Positions 44,390-54,766 of a DNA stretch of 64,000 nt are shown here, piece by piece. Numbering within the stretch: the first letter of the stretch is position 1; the number at the start of each line of letters is the position of its first letter. This DNA comes from Tragulus kanchil (taxonomy: Eukaryota; Chordata; Mammalia; Artiodactyla; Tragulidae), in NCBI GenBank assembly GCA_022376925.1, contig JAIOJX010000030.1:169937298-170001297 (forward strand), read 5' to 3'. The position numbers and the translations under genes are program-made. The notes beneath the pieces are model-generated. The model was not told the DNA's origin, ran no database searches, and saw nothing but the letters and a program-made list of their open reading frames with translations.

Positions 44390-45164
44390 TGTACTGCAGG
44401 CCCTTCCACACAAACTTGGTCTTCCCTACCTAGTGGCTGAACCAAAGCGTAACTTCAGCCTCCCCTCCCCAAGGCTCCCCGCATAAATGCATAATCTAGA
44501 TGAAAATAGGCATTCCTTTTACTCGGCTAGCTTCAAAACAGTGTTCCTGATGTCTGCCTCCAGCAGATTGCCACCTCAAGGCTCTGTCTGAACACAAAGT
44601 CCGGGTTGCCCCAGTTTCTTTTGGACTAGAGGCTTTCTTTGCAGACAGGATCAAGAGCTAGTCATCTTTCAGTCTTCCTCAGGGTTCAGAATGTGGCCAC
44701 TTAGGGAGGACTTGGCTGAAGGAATGATGAATGAATAAATGAAGTGCCACAACATACAACCTCCCCTGGGGTTTTCTTTTTTCTGTTTTTCTCCATGGAG
44801 ATGAGCATGATTTTTATCTCCCTGTGATTGGCTGTTATAGAGGAGTGTTCTAGATTCCAATGGTAATCTTTCATTTCTTGACTCTGTCCTGCGAGAGAAA
44901 ACAGCAGCTAACCTACAGCTTTAGGCAGGTAGCAAACATCCTTTAGAGTCAAAGCTCAGGACCTTCTGTTGCTGCTGCTGCCTTCAGAATGCTGTCTGTG
45001 AGCCCTTCTTACTGAGTGTGCACTGGAACTGCTCTGTGGCCTTGGCCTTTGTTTCTCCCTCTGTGCATGGATAGTGCTCCTATTTCCTCTTCTGGGTTTC
45101 ACTTGGCCTTGAGAGTACACATGGAAAAGTGTGTGGGATGATGGCTGGGTCCCTCTGATGCTGG
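44390..45164. other. No gene or clear repeat seen
   Basis: Unique, with a short (GCT)n near 44968. No exon-like feature recognised. Confidence 0.45.
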
Positions 45165-45525
45165 CCCCTCTGGAATCCCCTTTCCTCCCTCATCTTACTT
45201 CCAGGCTCCAGCACCAGATAACTCATCAAGCCTCCCCCAGGCTGAGTCTTCACTGGGAACACTACCTGAAACCCTTTTTAGCCCCACAGGCTCCTCTTCA
45301 GCCTTTAGATTTCTGTTGAGATGTCACTCCTTCCAGGAACCCCTCCTGACCTCCTGGACCTCCCTCTTCACCATGAGTTGTAATTGTTTATCAGTCTTCC
45401 TCCCTGGCCTACATACTCCATAAAGGCAGGGCAGGGTCTGCCTTTCTCACCACTATGCCCCCAGTGCCGAGTACAGTCTGGATGCATAGTAGGGACTCAA
45501 CAAATGCATGTGGAATGAATTGACA
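45165..45525 (+). mobile_element. L2 LINE 3' end
   Basis: Good L2 3' match: gttgagatgtcactccttcc, aggaacccctcctgacctcc, ccataaaggcagggcagggt, ccccagtgccgagtacagtc, gcatagtagggactcaacaa, atgcatgtggaatgaattg. Confidence 0.85.
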
Positions 45526-45584
45526 GAGGCATAGGAAGAAGGGTAGATGGAATGGACACTGTGTGCCTGTTAGCTACTGTCATG

Positions 45585-46010
45585 GAATGGTGCACGACAA
45601 TGGCCTACACGACTCAGTGGCATCAGTGTGTCTGGAGTTAGCTGCAGGTCATCTTGACAGAGCTGTTGATCTTGGCCGCACTCACTCATGTGTCTGAGGT
45701 TGGCTCTTTTGGGCCACAGGCAAAACAAGGGGGCAACCAGGGCAAGCAGCTGCACTTCCTGTCCTGCTGCGGGCTAGTCCAGGCGTGTGCTCCTGGTGGA
45801 GGCGGGGGCATGGGAGCAGGTGGAAACACGCAAGACCTCTAGGGCCCAGGCTGGACCTGGCACACCACATTCTCCCAACAGAAGCAAGTCATAGGCCAGC
45901 CCAGATCCAAGGAGTGGGGAAACAGACTCCACCTCTTAGTGAGAGAAGAACTGTGAAGTCAGGTGACAAAGATGGTGGATACAGGGAGGGACTAAAGTTT
46001 GGGGCATTTA
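45585..46010 (-). mobile_element. Old MaLR (MLT1-type) LTR fragment
   Basis: Reverse landmarks near the far end: gaagcaagtcataggccagc, ccagatccaaggagtgggga, aacagactccacctcttagt, ctgtgaagtcaggtgac. The rest is degraded. Confidence 0.6.
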
Positions 46011-46054
46011 ATGAAACCAGGCATGTTGGGCATCACAAGTCCTGGGTCATAGTT

Positions 46055-46180
46055 CACCACCAACTGGGTCCTCAGAGAGATCACACTTACCTGGTGGGCT
46101 GTGAGCTTCAGTTTCTTTACCTGGAACACGGGAATGAGGCTGTGCTGCCTGCCCATCTCATAATTACAAGGAATTCATTC
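46055..46180 (+). mobile_element. MIR SINE fragment
   Basis: Forward MIR: gagcttcagtttctttacct, ggaacacgggaatgaggctg, catctcataattacaagg. Confidence 0.6.
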
Positions 46181-46333
46181 ATTCTTTCTTTGGCCCACTC
46201 TCAGCATTTGGGAAGCATTTTCTAATCTGTACAGTGCTGTGATGTGGGCAGCAGGATTGCTTTTCCTGGGCAGTTGCCCAACAGGACTGTGGAGGAAGTT
46301 GGGGCAGAGAAGGGGTGGTTCAGGGTTCCCAAG

Positions 46334-46690
46334 TCTGGAATCCCCTTTCCTCCCTCATCTTACTTCCAGGCTCCAGCACCAGATAACTCATCAAGCCTCC
46401 CCCAGGCTGAGTCTTCACTGGGAACACTACCTGAAACCCTTTTTAGCCCCACAGGCTCCTCTTCAGCCTTTAGATTTCTGTTGAGATGTCACTCCTTCCA
46501 GGAACCCCTCCTGACCTCCTGGACCTCCCTCTTCACCATGAGTTGTAATTGTTTATCAGTCTTCCTCCCTGGCCTACATACTCCATAAAGGCAGGGCAGG
46601 GTCTGCCTTTCTCACCACTATGCCCCCAGTGCCGAGTACAGTCTGGATGCATAGTAGGGACTCAACAAATGCATGTGGAATGAATTGACA
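46334..46690 (+). mobile_element. L2 3' end, D16 second copy
   Basis: Duplicate of 45169-45525. Confidence 0.85.
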
Positions 46691-46749
46691 GAGGCATAGG
46701 AAGAAGGGTAGATGGAATGGACACTGTGTGCCTGTTAGCTACTGTCATG

Positions 46750-47175
46750 GAATGGTGCACGACAATGGCCTACACGACTCAGTGGCATCAGTGTGTCTGG
46801 AGTTAGCTGCAGGTCATCTTGACAGAGCTGTTGATCTTGGCCGCACTCACTCATGTGTCTGAGGTTGGCTCTTTTGGGCCACAGGCAAAACAAGGGGGCA
46901 ACCAGGGCAAGCAGCTGCACTTCCTGTCCTGCTGCGGGCTAGTCCAGGCGTGTGCTCCTGGTGGAGGCGGGGGCATGGGAGCAGGTGGAAACACGCAAGA
47001 CCTCTAGGGCCCAGGCTGGACCTGGCACACCACATTCTCCCAACAGAAGCAAGTCATAGGCCAGCCCAGATCCAAGGAGGGGGGAAACAGACTCCACCTC
47101 TTAGTGAGAGAAGAACTGTGAAGTCAGGTGACAAAGATGGTGGATACAGGGAGGGACTAAAGTTTGGGGCATTTA
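46750..47175 (-). mobile_element. Old MaLR LTR fragment, D16 second copy
   Basis: Duplicate of 45585-46010. Confidence 0.6.
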
Positions 47176-47219
47176 ATGAAACCAGGCATGTTGGGCATCA
47201 CAAGTCCTGGGTCATAGTT

Positions 47220-47345
47220 CACCACCAACTGGGTCCTCAGAGAGATCACACTTACCTGGTGGGCTGTGAGCTTCAGTTTCTTTACCTGGAACACGGGAAT
47301 GAGGCTGTGCTGCCTGCCCATCTCATAATTACAAGGAATTCATTC
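47220..47345 (+). mobile_element. MIR fragment, D16 second copy
   Basis: Duplicate of 46055-46180. Confidence 0.6.
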
Positions 47346-47500
47346 ATTCTTTCTTTGGCCCACTCTCAGCATTTGGGAAGCATTTTCTAATCTGTACAGT
47401 GCTGTGATGTGGGCAGCAGGATTGCTTTTCCTGGGCAGTTGCCCAACAGGACTGTGGAGGAAGTTGGGGCAGAGAAGGGGTGGTGGTGGCAAGCCCAGAA

Positions 47501-48261
47501 ACCTGCCTGTGAGCCCCACATCCTCGGTTTCCCACGTCTCGGGCTCTCCATTGTGAGCTGGAGGCCATGTGGGGTCTAATAAATAATGGATGTAAATGGA
47601 TTTTGAGAAGCATTGAGTATTATGTGGCTGTGAGGTATTATTAGGCACAAGGCCACCTTTGCCAAAGCAGCTATTTGGCAAGTCTGGCTTTACCCCATGG
47701 CACTTCCTCTCTCTCCCCAGGAGATGAGATGGTTGGGAGCAAATTGTTCTATAAAGATGTTTCCATTGCCCAAGAAAATGACAAACAACACTTGCTAGGT
47801 GTCCTGTTTCTGCATGAACATGGTGCAGCTCTGCCTGCAAATTTGCTGGTGATTGTACCCCAGGTTCCCCTGCCTGCCATCTGCCCAGAGTAGAGAAATG
47901 CTAGGATTGGTGCTTTCTCCCCAGCATTTTCTTTTTTTAGTCCTACATGGTCATCCCCCAGATAAAAGTCCATGTTTCTGGAGGAGAAGCAGACATCTTT
48001 GTCTCTTCTCCTACTCTCCCTTGAGTTTCTGGCTCTTGGAGATTAACAGCGTCTCTTAAATGCTAATGGGAGGTGCACTTGGACAGCAGAGCTAAACTGG
48101 ATCCGTGGGCATTTCTCCCACTGGCTTGGGAGGAAAACTTCCCATCAAAACAACAGCCCCGTGGACGTTGTGGGGAAGGAACAGTGGGTGGGAGGCATAG
48201 AGGGAATAACATGGAAACCTATACTGTCATGTGTGGAAAAGATAGCTATTATCATTGTGCT
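47501..48261. other. Unique stretch with one weak exon-like segment
   Basis: No repeat recognised. At about 47697 a pyrimidine tract and AG (cctctctctccccag) precede an open stretch of about 42 codons. That stretch is followed by a GT (ttgctggtgattg) near 47848. I do not recognise the encoded peptide, and nothing else in the window supports a gene, so it is recorded only as a candidate. Confidence 0.2.
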
Positions 48262-48440
48262 AAGGGAATAGGAGTGCTTACAATGGCGTGGGGCGATGGT
48301 CTGGAGGGGTGGGACTCGGGGGACTTGGGCAGGGGGGACCAGGGATATGCATATGACTGATCTGGGAACATACATGTCGGTGAACAACAAAACTCTGTAA
48401 AGCCATTAAAATAAAGAGTGAAAAAACAAAAACAAAAACA
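48262..48440 (+). mobile_element. A-tailed element related to 22045-22190 (probable L1 3' end)
   Basis: Body gggatatgcatatgactgat, ctgggaacatacatgtcggt, gaacaacaaaactctgtaaa, then an A-rich tail with (AAAAC)n. It shares this order with 22045-22190, so the two are independent insertions of one family. The 5' limit is approximate. Confidence 0.6.
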
Positions 48441-48949
48441 AAACAGCCCTTTCTGGCTTTGGATACAGTCCCGGGGGTGGGAGGTGGGGCTTGGGATTTT
48501 TTATTCCTGAAATCAGAAAGGGGGCTTTTGAAAGATGGGCCTTGAAGGATGGAAGGGAGACTCCAGAGAAGGTAATGAATTCTTAGGATATGGATGCCCT
48601 TCTGAGCCCACACTGACTCTGGCTTGCACCCTGGCATCTGTTTTTGTGGCTCTGTGCAGGCTTCATTCCTCCATAAGGCTTCACATCTCTCCCGACACCA
48701 TCGCTCTGGCTGGCCGTGTGGAAGCACCTGGCTCCAAGCATGTCCAGGCCCCACAGAAGTGCAAAAGGAAGTGCTTGATTGCTCCTTGCTGACAGCACAG
48801 TGTTATTTTTCCCATCTGTCTCTCACGAATCACTGTGCCTGGAATCTAGCCAGGAGCGGTTCATTTGGCTTATGGGTCTGACCCTTGAATCAGGGACCCT
48901 GTTGCTCTGAGTGGGAAGCTGAGGCTCTGAGACTGGGGGAATGAGCCTT
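48441..48949. other. No gene or clear repeat seen
   Basis: Unique sequence. The 158-codon minus frame 48278-48754 partly overlaps the A-tailed element, which argues against it being coding. Confidence 0.45.
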
Positions 48950-49070
48950 CCTGGGCTCATATGTCCTGAGTTCAGGTTTTGGCCACAACACATGGCAGCC
49001 CAGTGGCCTTGGCAGGCTTTTCCAATGAGCCTCAGTTTCCTCATCCACAAGTTCCTCTTGGTGTACAAAC
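48950..49070 (+). mobile_element. MIR SINE fragment
   Basis: Forward MIR: gagttcaggttttggccaca, then tgagcctcagtttcctcatc. Confidence 0.65.
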
Positions 49071-50059
49071 TGAGATCCACTCAGTGGTATCAGGTGTGTG
49101 AGATTGCCTCGAGCTGATAGGTATTGAATTTGATTCAAGATGGATCAACCTTGAATCTCTTACCTTACTTCTCCAGTGGCTGCTGTGACCCCAAGTTCGT
49201 GTCCTTTACATAAGCGGAAATCCCCAGGCAGGAACCCAGCAGTGCCAGGTTTCCAGAAGGTACCTCACATGTCCCATGAACAAATGTGCTGGTGCTATGG
49301 TTGACATCTGATTACTGCCAGGAACCAAAAGTAAAGCATCACAGCCTTGGCCCAACTGGTGTGCCCTTGTGGGATTACCATTTCAACTCCAGGGCTGGGC
49401 CCTGGTGCCCTCAGAGCTGCATCCCCTTAGGTGCCACTGTGCTGGTCTGTGAGACTCCCGAACCATCTCTCCTCTAAGCCAATGTGTGGCAGAAGCCCCT
49501 TTCTCCCACTCTCCTAGGCTTTATCATGAAATCTCATAGTGTCTTCCGTGAGACACCTGAATTGGGCTTTGAGGTATGAGTATGAGTTCATAAAATGAGG
49601 AGTAAATGTAATACCCACATTTTACTTAGAAGTTACCTCCTCTTCCAGACTCTCTTCCTTTCCACAAGTTTATGAACTCAGTTACGCACATAGATGTGGG
49701 GGCTGATGTCCTGATACCTTTGATTTCAGTTTTGGCTCAGAACTGCCTTCATGTGGCAGCAGCAGCACATAACCTCATGGCCTCCTTCACCACCAGCCAA
49801 GTTGGAGTGCATCTCTGAGCTGGACAGTGCAGAGGAAAGGCTATGTGTAGCGGTTACAATAAGAAACTCTTGTTTGAAAGTAGCCTGGTAATGTTGTGTA
49901 CCTGGGGCTTTTTACAAGTTAAGAAAGCAGGATTTCTGTCAGTCATTACATGGAGTGCCTAGTTTGTGGAAGGAACTTAGTCTCTCTCTCAGGTGAACCT
50001 CCCTGTAGAGGGTGGATCTCAGTAGCCTCCTAACGGGTCTCCTCTTCTCTCATCTCCTC
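49071..50059. other. No gene or clear repeat seen
   Basis: Longest duplication-free unique stretch in the middle of the window. No exon, promoter or RNA gene recognised. Confidence 0.45.
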
Positions 50060-50437
50060 TCACCTGTCCCCCATGCTGCCACCATGTTTTTCCATTAAGT
50101 TGCTTGTGGTGTAAAGTCTGAGTCTGCCAATGTGGCCTTCAAGGTCATCCATGGTCTGACTGCAGAGAACCCTTCCCGTCTGAGCTTCTGTATCCTGGTG
50201 AACTCCTTAACCTGTGGGCTCGCTGAACCTTTTGCCAGTCCCTGAACATTCCAGGCAGGTCCAGTCCTTGGGCCCTTATCCACTCCTCCCACCCTCTCTG
50301 CTCTCACTTCACCTGGTGAGCACCATCTGCCCCCAGGGTCAGGCTCAGATGCCTGATGAAGCCTCTGATCGCTTTGACCATCGCCATCTTCCCTACAGAG
50401 TCCCTGCTTCCTCCTTAGTGGGATCCTAAGCTCTTTT
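50060..50437 (+). mobile_element. L2 LINE fragment, split by a SINE
   Basis: Forward L2: aaggtcatccatggtctgac, ttgccagtccctgaacattc, tctgctctcacttcacctgg. It resumes after the SINE with tcctcaagggcaaatccact and tgaatgaaagtgtaaatgaa. Confidence 0.75.
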
Positions 50438-50769
50438 TTTTTTTTTTTTAAAGATTTATTTATTTATTTATTTTGGGCTGGGCCGGGTTGGGGAGGGAGG
50501 GGAGCGGGCAGGCCACTTCTATTGGTCTTTCGTTTCTCTATTTTCATCCATCTTTGTTCTTTGCCTCCTGTGGGCCTCCCATCGCGGTGGCATCTGTTGT
50601 CGCAGAGCGCCGGCTCTGGACGCATGCGCTCCAGAGCTCTGGCTTGGTGATTGGACACATCAGTCCAGCCGCTCCGCGGCACGTGGGACCTTCCCAGGCC
50701 AGGGATCGAACCGGCGCCCCTTGCACTGCAAGGCGGTGTCCTTACCCACTGGACCACCAGGGGAAGCCC
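50438..50769 (-). mobile_element. CHR-like tRNA-derived SINE, full length, young, inside L2
   Basis: Complete reverse CHR-like SINE with T run, (ATTT)n, G-rich segment and a well-kept tRNA-like end (gggatcgaaccggcgcccc on plus). Target-site duplication gatcctaagctctttt at 50422 and 50770, an exact 16 bases. It is one of the least diverged copies and is not affected by any duplication, so it is the best reference copy here. Confidence 0.95.
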
Positions 50770-50935
50770 GATCCTAAGCTCTTTTGCACATATGTCTGTT
50801 CTCACTTGTTTTGTATTTGCTGGTCTCTGGTGAATTCCTCAAGGGCAAATCCACTGCTGTATCCCCCTCTGTTCGCACAGAGCCTGGCAGATGCTAATTA
50901 ATATTGAATGAAAGTGTAAATGAATGATGGAATAC
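50770..50935 (+). mobile_element. L2 LINE 3' end, continuation
   Basis: Continuation of 50060-50437 after the SINE. Confidence 0.7.
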
Positions 50936-51194
50936 AGTAATAGGAAGTTAAACATGAGTTGGGCATCCACATCTTAAGAGGGAGGATTTTTATTTGATTT
51001 GAGTAAAACAAAGTTTATGTAAGATGGAGAGAAAAGGAAGTATCCATGAGATTTTCAGGTCTGGGTAGAAACAAAAAAGTTTTTATCTCTCTTCTGAGCA
51101 TTCTGAAAAGAATTCCTAGAGATGAACATAAAGCAATTAACTTACAGAAGAAAGAAAGGAAGAATACATGGGCATGAATAAGAATGAATTTTCA

Positions 51195-51330
51195 GATTTA
51201 AATATGGATAGTGCATCTGTAATATCTATTGGATACTCAGACCAAGCACATCGCATGCATAATCTCGTTTAGTGATCTTAACGGCACCATAAAGAGTTAT
51301 TCCATTTCTCCAAACGTGAGGCTAAATAGG
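51195..51330 (-). mobile_element. MIR SINE fragment
   Basis: Reverse MIR: ttggatactcagaccaagca, taatctcgtttagtgatctt, ttattccatttctcc. Repeated by D17 at 52259-52394. Confidence 0.55.
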
Positions 51331-51359
51331 AGTCAGGATAAGAGAGAGAATTAGAGAGA

Positions 51360-51638
51360 AGAGAAGGGTGTTTCAGGCAGAAGAATATCAAGCGAAGGGC
51401 TCTGAGGCAGTGAAGGTCTTCGTGTGTTCAAGCAGCAGATGAGGCTGGGGAGCCGGAGAACAGTGAGCAAGGGGCAGACAGAACCAGACGAGGCTGTGTG
51501 GGGTAGAGAGAGCGCAACCTTGAGAGTCTTGGAGCCGTGTCAGGGCTCTGTCTGTTATCCTAAAAGGGATGCTGATCCACTGAAGGATTTTAGACTGCAA
51601 GTGGAGAGTAGGGAGGAGAGGGACTTGCTGTGGTGACA
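51360..51638 (+). mobile_element. Ancient mammalian repeat (related to 18433-19178), cut by L1
   Basis: Blocks tttcaggcagaagaatatca, gcgaagggctctgaggcagt, ggtcttcgtgtgttcaagc, then tccactgaaggattttagac. The repeat resumes after the L1 (53205) with tggttgtccaggtcagaggt. Family uncertain. Confidence 0.55.
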
Positions 51639-51653
51639 TGGAAGAGATTTTTA

Positions 51654-52056
51654 AAATTTAATATTATTATTATTTTGCAGGGTTTTGTTGTTTACTGCCA
51701 CACATCGACCTGAATCCGCCATAGGTGTACATATGTCCTGTCCTGCACCTTCCCCATGTCTCCCTCCCCATCCCACCCCTCCAGGTCACCACAGAGCCCC
51801 TGTCTGAGATCCCCTAGGCCCACAGCATATTCCCCTCCCTCACTCCAATGTCCACTAGACTGTTCTCCGTGTCTGCCTCTCCACTGCTGCTCTGCATACT
51901 CATTTATCAGCACTGTCTTTCTAGATTCCATACACATGTGTCAGTATACAATATTTATCTTTCTCTCTCTGACATACCTCACTCTGTATAATAGGTTCTA
52001 GACTCATCCATCTGATTAGAACTGATTAAAATGCTCTTCTTTGTATGGCTGAATAA
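51654..52056 (-). mobile_element. L1 LINE 3' fragment, truncated by the D17 junction
   Basis: Reverse artiodactyl-type L1 3' end: gccataggtgtacatatgtc, ctccctccccatcccacccc, tctttctctctctgacatac, ctgtataataggttctagac, ttctttgtatggctgaataa. Same insertion as 52718-53189. Confidence 0.85.
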
Positions 52057-52258
52057 AATTTTGATTTGAGTAAAACAAAGTTTATATAAGATGGAGAAAG
52101 GAAGTATCCATGAGATTTTCAGGTCTGGGTAGAAACAAAAAAGTTTTTATCTCTCTTCTGAGCATTCTGAAAAGAATTCCTAGAGATGAACATAAAGCAA
52201 TTAACTTACAGAAGAAAGAAAGGAAGAATACATGGGCATGAATAAGAATGAATTTTCA

Positions 52259-52394
52259 GATTTAAATATGGATAGTGCATCTGTAATATCTATTGGATAC
52301 TCAGACCAAGCACATCGCATGCATAATCTCGTTTAGTGATCTTAACGGCACCATAAAGAGTTATTCCATTTCTCCAAACGTGAGGCTAAATAGG
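52259..52394 (-). mobile_element. MIR fragment, D17 second copy
   Basis: Duplicate of 51195-51330. Confidence 0.55.
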
Positions 52395-52423
52395 AGTCAG
52401 GATAAGAGAGAGAATTAGAGAGA

Positions 52424-52702
52424 AGAGAAGGGTGTTTCAGGCAGAAGAATATCAAGCGAAGGGCTCTGAGGCAGTGAAGGTCTTCGTGTGTTCAAGCAGC
52501 AGATAAGGCTGGGGAGCCGGAGAACAGTGAGCAAGGGGCAGACAGAACCAGACGAGGCTGTGTGGGGTAGAGAGAGCGCAACCTTGAGAGTCTTGGAGCC
52601 GTGTCAGGGCTCTGTCTGTTATCCTAAAAGGGATGCTGATCCACTGAAGGATTTTAGACTGCAAGTGGAGAGTAGGGAGGAGAGGGACTTGCTGTGGTGA
52701 CA
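52424..52702 (+). mobile_element. Ancient repeat, D17 second copy
   Basis: Duplicate of 51360-51638. One substitution (cagatgagg versus cagataagg). Confidence 0.55.
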
Positions 52703-52717
52703 TGGAAGAGATTTTTA

Positions 52718-53189
52718 AAATTTAATATTATTATTATTTTGCAGGGTTTTGTTGTTTACTGCCACACATCGACCTGAATCCGCCATAGGTGTACATATGT
52801 CCTGTCCTGCACCTTCCCCATGTCTCCCTCCCCATCCCACCCCTCCAGGTCACCACAGAGCCCCTGTCTGAGATCCCCTAGGCCCACAGCATATTCCCCT
52901 CCCTCACTCCAATGTCCACTAGACTGTTCTCCGTGTCTGCCTCTCCACTGCTGCTCTGCATACTCATTTATCAGCACTGTCTTTCTAGATTCCATACACA
53001 TGTGTCAGTATACAATATTTATCTTTCTCTCTCTGACATACCTCACTCTGTATAATAGGTTCTAGACTCATCCATCTGATTAGAACTGATTAAAATGCTC
53101 TTCTTTGTATGGCTGAATAATATTCTATTGTATGTATGTACCACAGCTTCTTAATCCATTCATCTGTCGATGGACATCTAGGTTGCTAT
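52718..53189 (-). mobile_element. L1 LINE 3' fragment, complete insertion
   Basis: Full extent of the 5'-truncated L1: poly-T-like left end, then the landmarks listed for 51654, ending ttctattgtatgtatgtacc, ttcatctgtcgatggacatc, taggttgc. Flanked by the target-site duplication atggaagagattttta at about 52702 and 53190, so it inserted into the ancient repeat. Confidence 0.88.
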
Positions 53190-53420
53190 GGAAGAGATTT
53201 TTACTTTCCAAAGAAGAACTGATTTGAAAGTAATGGGACGAGTGTGATACAGACACTGGTTTAAGAGGCTGTAGTGGTTGTCCAGGTCAGAGGTGATGGA
53301 GGCTTTCACCAGGGTTGTGGTGGAGATGGAGAGAAGCAGATGGATTTAGAAGTCCTGGGGCAGCAGAAGGGCTTGGGATGGAGGTGTGAGTGTAAGGGAG
53401 AGGTTAAGTTGATGGCTGGT
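53190..53420 (+). mobile_element. Ancient repeat, continuation after L1
   Basis: Continuation of 52424-52702: gtggttgtccaggtcagagg, ggctttcaccagggttgtgg, gatggagagaagcagatgga. Confidence 0.55.
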
Positions 53421-54018
53421 TTGTAACCTGAGCAAGTAGAGGGATCAAAATGCTGTCTTCTCACTTAGGTAATATATGGAGAGAAAAAGTTCAGGTGAGG
53501 TTGAGGGGCATCTCATGGCACACGAGTCTGTGGAACTCCTGGGAGGAAACGCTGGCTTTGATGATCACTGAGGTCCCTAGAATTTCAGAAAGTTCTAGAT
53601 TTCAGAAATCTCAGGCCATTCCTCAGGAAAGACTCAATCCATTATGTCCCCTTCTTATGGGAAGCAGTAGCCCCAGAACCTTGTAAAGACTGTGGTTTTG
53701 CCCTGGAATCCTCGACCTCTCCAAGATATATGCTGAAAAAGAAATCAGCACCACTGGCATTTGTATTTCTGCTGTATTCCTTGATGATGTTTCGTATATT
53801 CCCACCATGAAGTGCAGGATCCAAATGACATTTTATCTGTTCATTTCTTCCATAAGGTGACCAACAGTAGCTGCCTTCATTCAGGAGGGAGAATGTAGGA
53901 GTCGAACATAAGGGAACAGGCAGTGCTTTGGAAATTAGAATCTGCTGTTGTTATTTGCTTCACTGTTGGGAGAAATTACTAGAGGCCAAGGGAAAGGGGG
54001 GACAAAGGCTGCCCCCTT
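53421..54018. other. No gene or clear repeat seen
   Basis: Unique sequence, copied by D18 and partly by D19. Short frames only. Confidence 0.45.
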
Positions 54019-54029
54019 CCCCTAGCCCC

Positions 54030-54333
54030 ACACCATATCCCCCCCCCTCACTCCAATGTCCACTAGACTGTTCTCCGTGTCTGCCTCTCCATTGCTGCTC
54101 TGCATACTCATTTATCAGCACTGTCTTTCTAGATTCCATACACATGTGTCAGTATACAATATTTATCTTTCTCTCTCTGACATACCTCACTCTGTATAAT
54201 AGGTTCTAGACTCATCCATCTGATTAGAACTGATTAAAATGCTCTTCTTTGTATGGCTGAATAATATTCTATTGTATGTATGTACCACAGCTTCTTAATC
54301 CATTCATCTGTCGATGGACATCTAGGTTGCTAT
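54030..54333 (-). mobile_element. L1 fragment, D18 second copy (partial)
   Basis: Third appearance of the same L1 insertion. Only the part from ctcactccaatgtccactag onward is present, with a shortened C-rich start. Confidence 0.85.
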
Positions 54334-54561
54334 GGAAGAGATTTTTACTTTCCAAAGAACTGATTTGAAAGTAATGGGACGAGTGTGATACAGACACTGG
54401 TTTAAGAGGCTGTAGTGGTTGTCCAGGTCGGAGGTGATGGAGGCTTTCACCAGGGTTGTGGTGGAGATGGAGAGAAGCAGATGGATTTAGAAGTCCTGGG
54501 GCAGCAGAAGGGCTTGGGATGGAGGTGTGAGTGTAAGGGAGAGGTTAAGTTGATGGCTGGT
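54334..54561 (+). mobile_element. Ancient repeat continuation, D18 second copy
   Basis: Duplicate of 53190-53420 with a three-base deletion (aaagaagaactg against aaagaactg). Confidence 0.55.
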
Positions 54562-54766
54562 TTGTAACCTGAGCAAGTAGAGGGATCAAAATGCTGTCTT
54601 CTCACTTAGGTAATATGTGGAGAGAAAAAGTTCAGGTGAGGTTGAGGGGCATCTCATGGCACACGAGTCTGTGGAACTCCTGGGAGGAAACGCTGGCTTT
54701 GATGATCACTGAGGTCCCTAGAATTTCAGAAAGTTCTAGATTTCAGAAATCTCAGGCCATTCCTCA

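Larger units (their letters stand above)
45169..47500. repeat. Tandem duplication D16 (period 1,165 bp)
   Basis: First copy 45169 to about 46333 and second copy 46334 to about 47500. One substitution (gagtggggaaac against gaggggggaaac). The first copy ends ggtggttcagggttcccaag where the true continuation is ggtggtggtggcaagcccag. Confidence 0.95.
50994..53125. repeat. Tandem duplication D17 (period 1,064-1,067 bp)
   Basis: First copy 50994 to about 52060 and second copy 52061 to about 53125. The second copy loses three bases near its start (gagagaaaagg against gagaaagg). The first ends ctgaataaaattttg where the truth is ctgaataatattctattg. The unit ends inside the L1, so the first L1 copy is cut. 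Confidence 0.95.

Noticed and set aside
47340..47840. 166-codon minus-strand frame
   Set aside because: It crosses the end of the D16 unit and repeat-derived sequence, so part of it is an artefact of the join.
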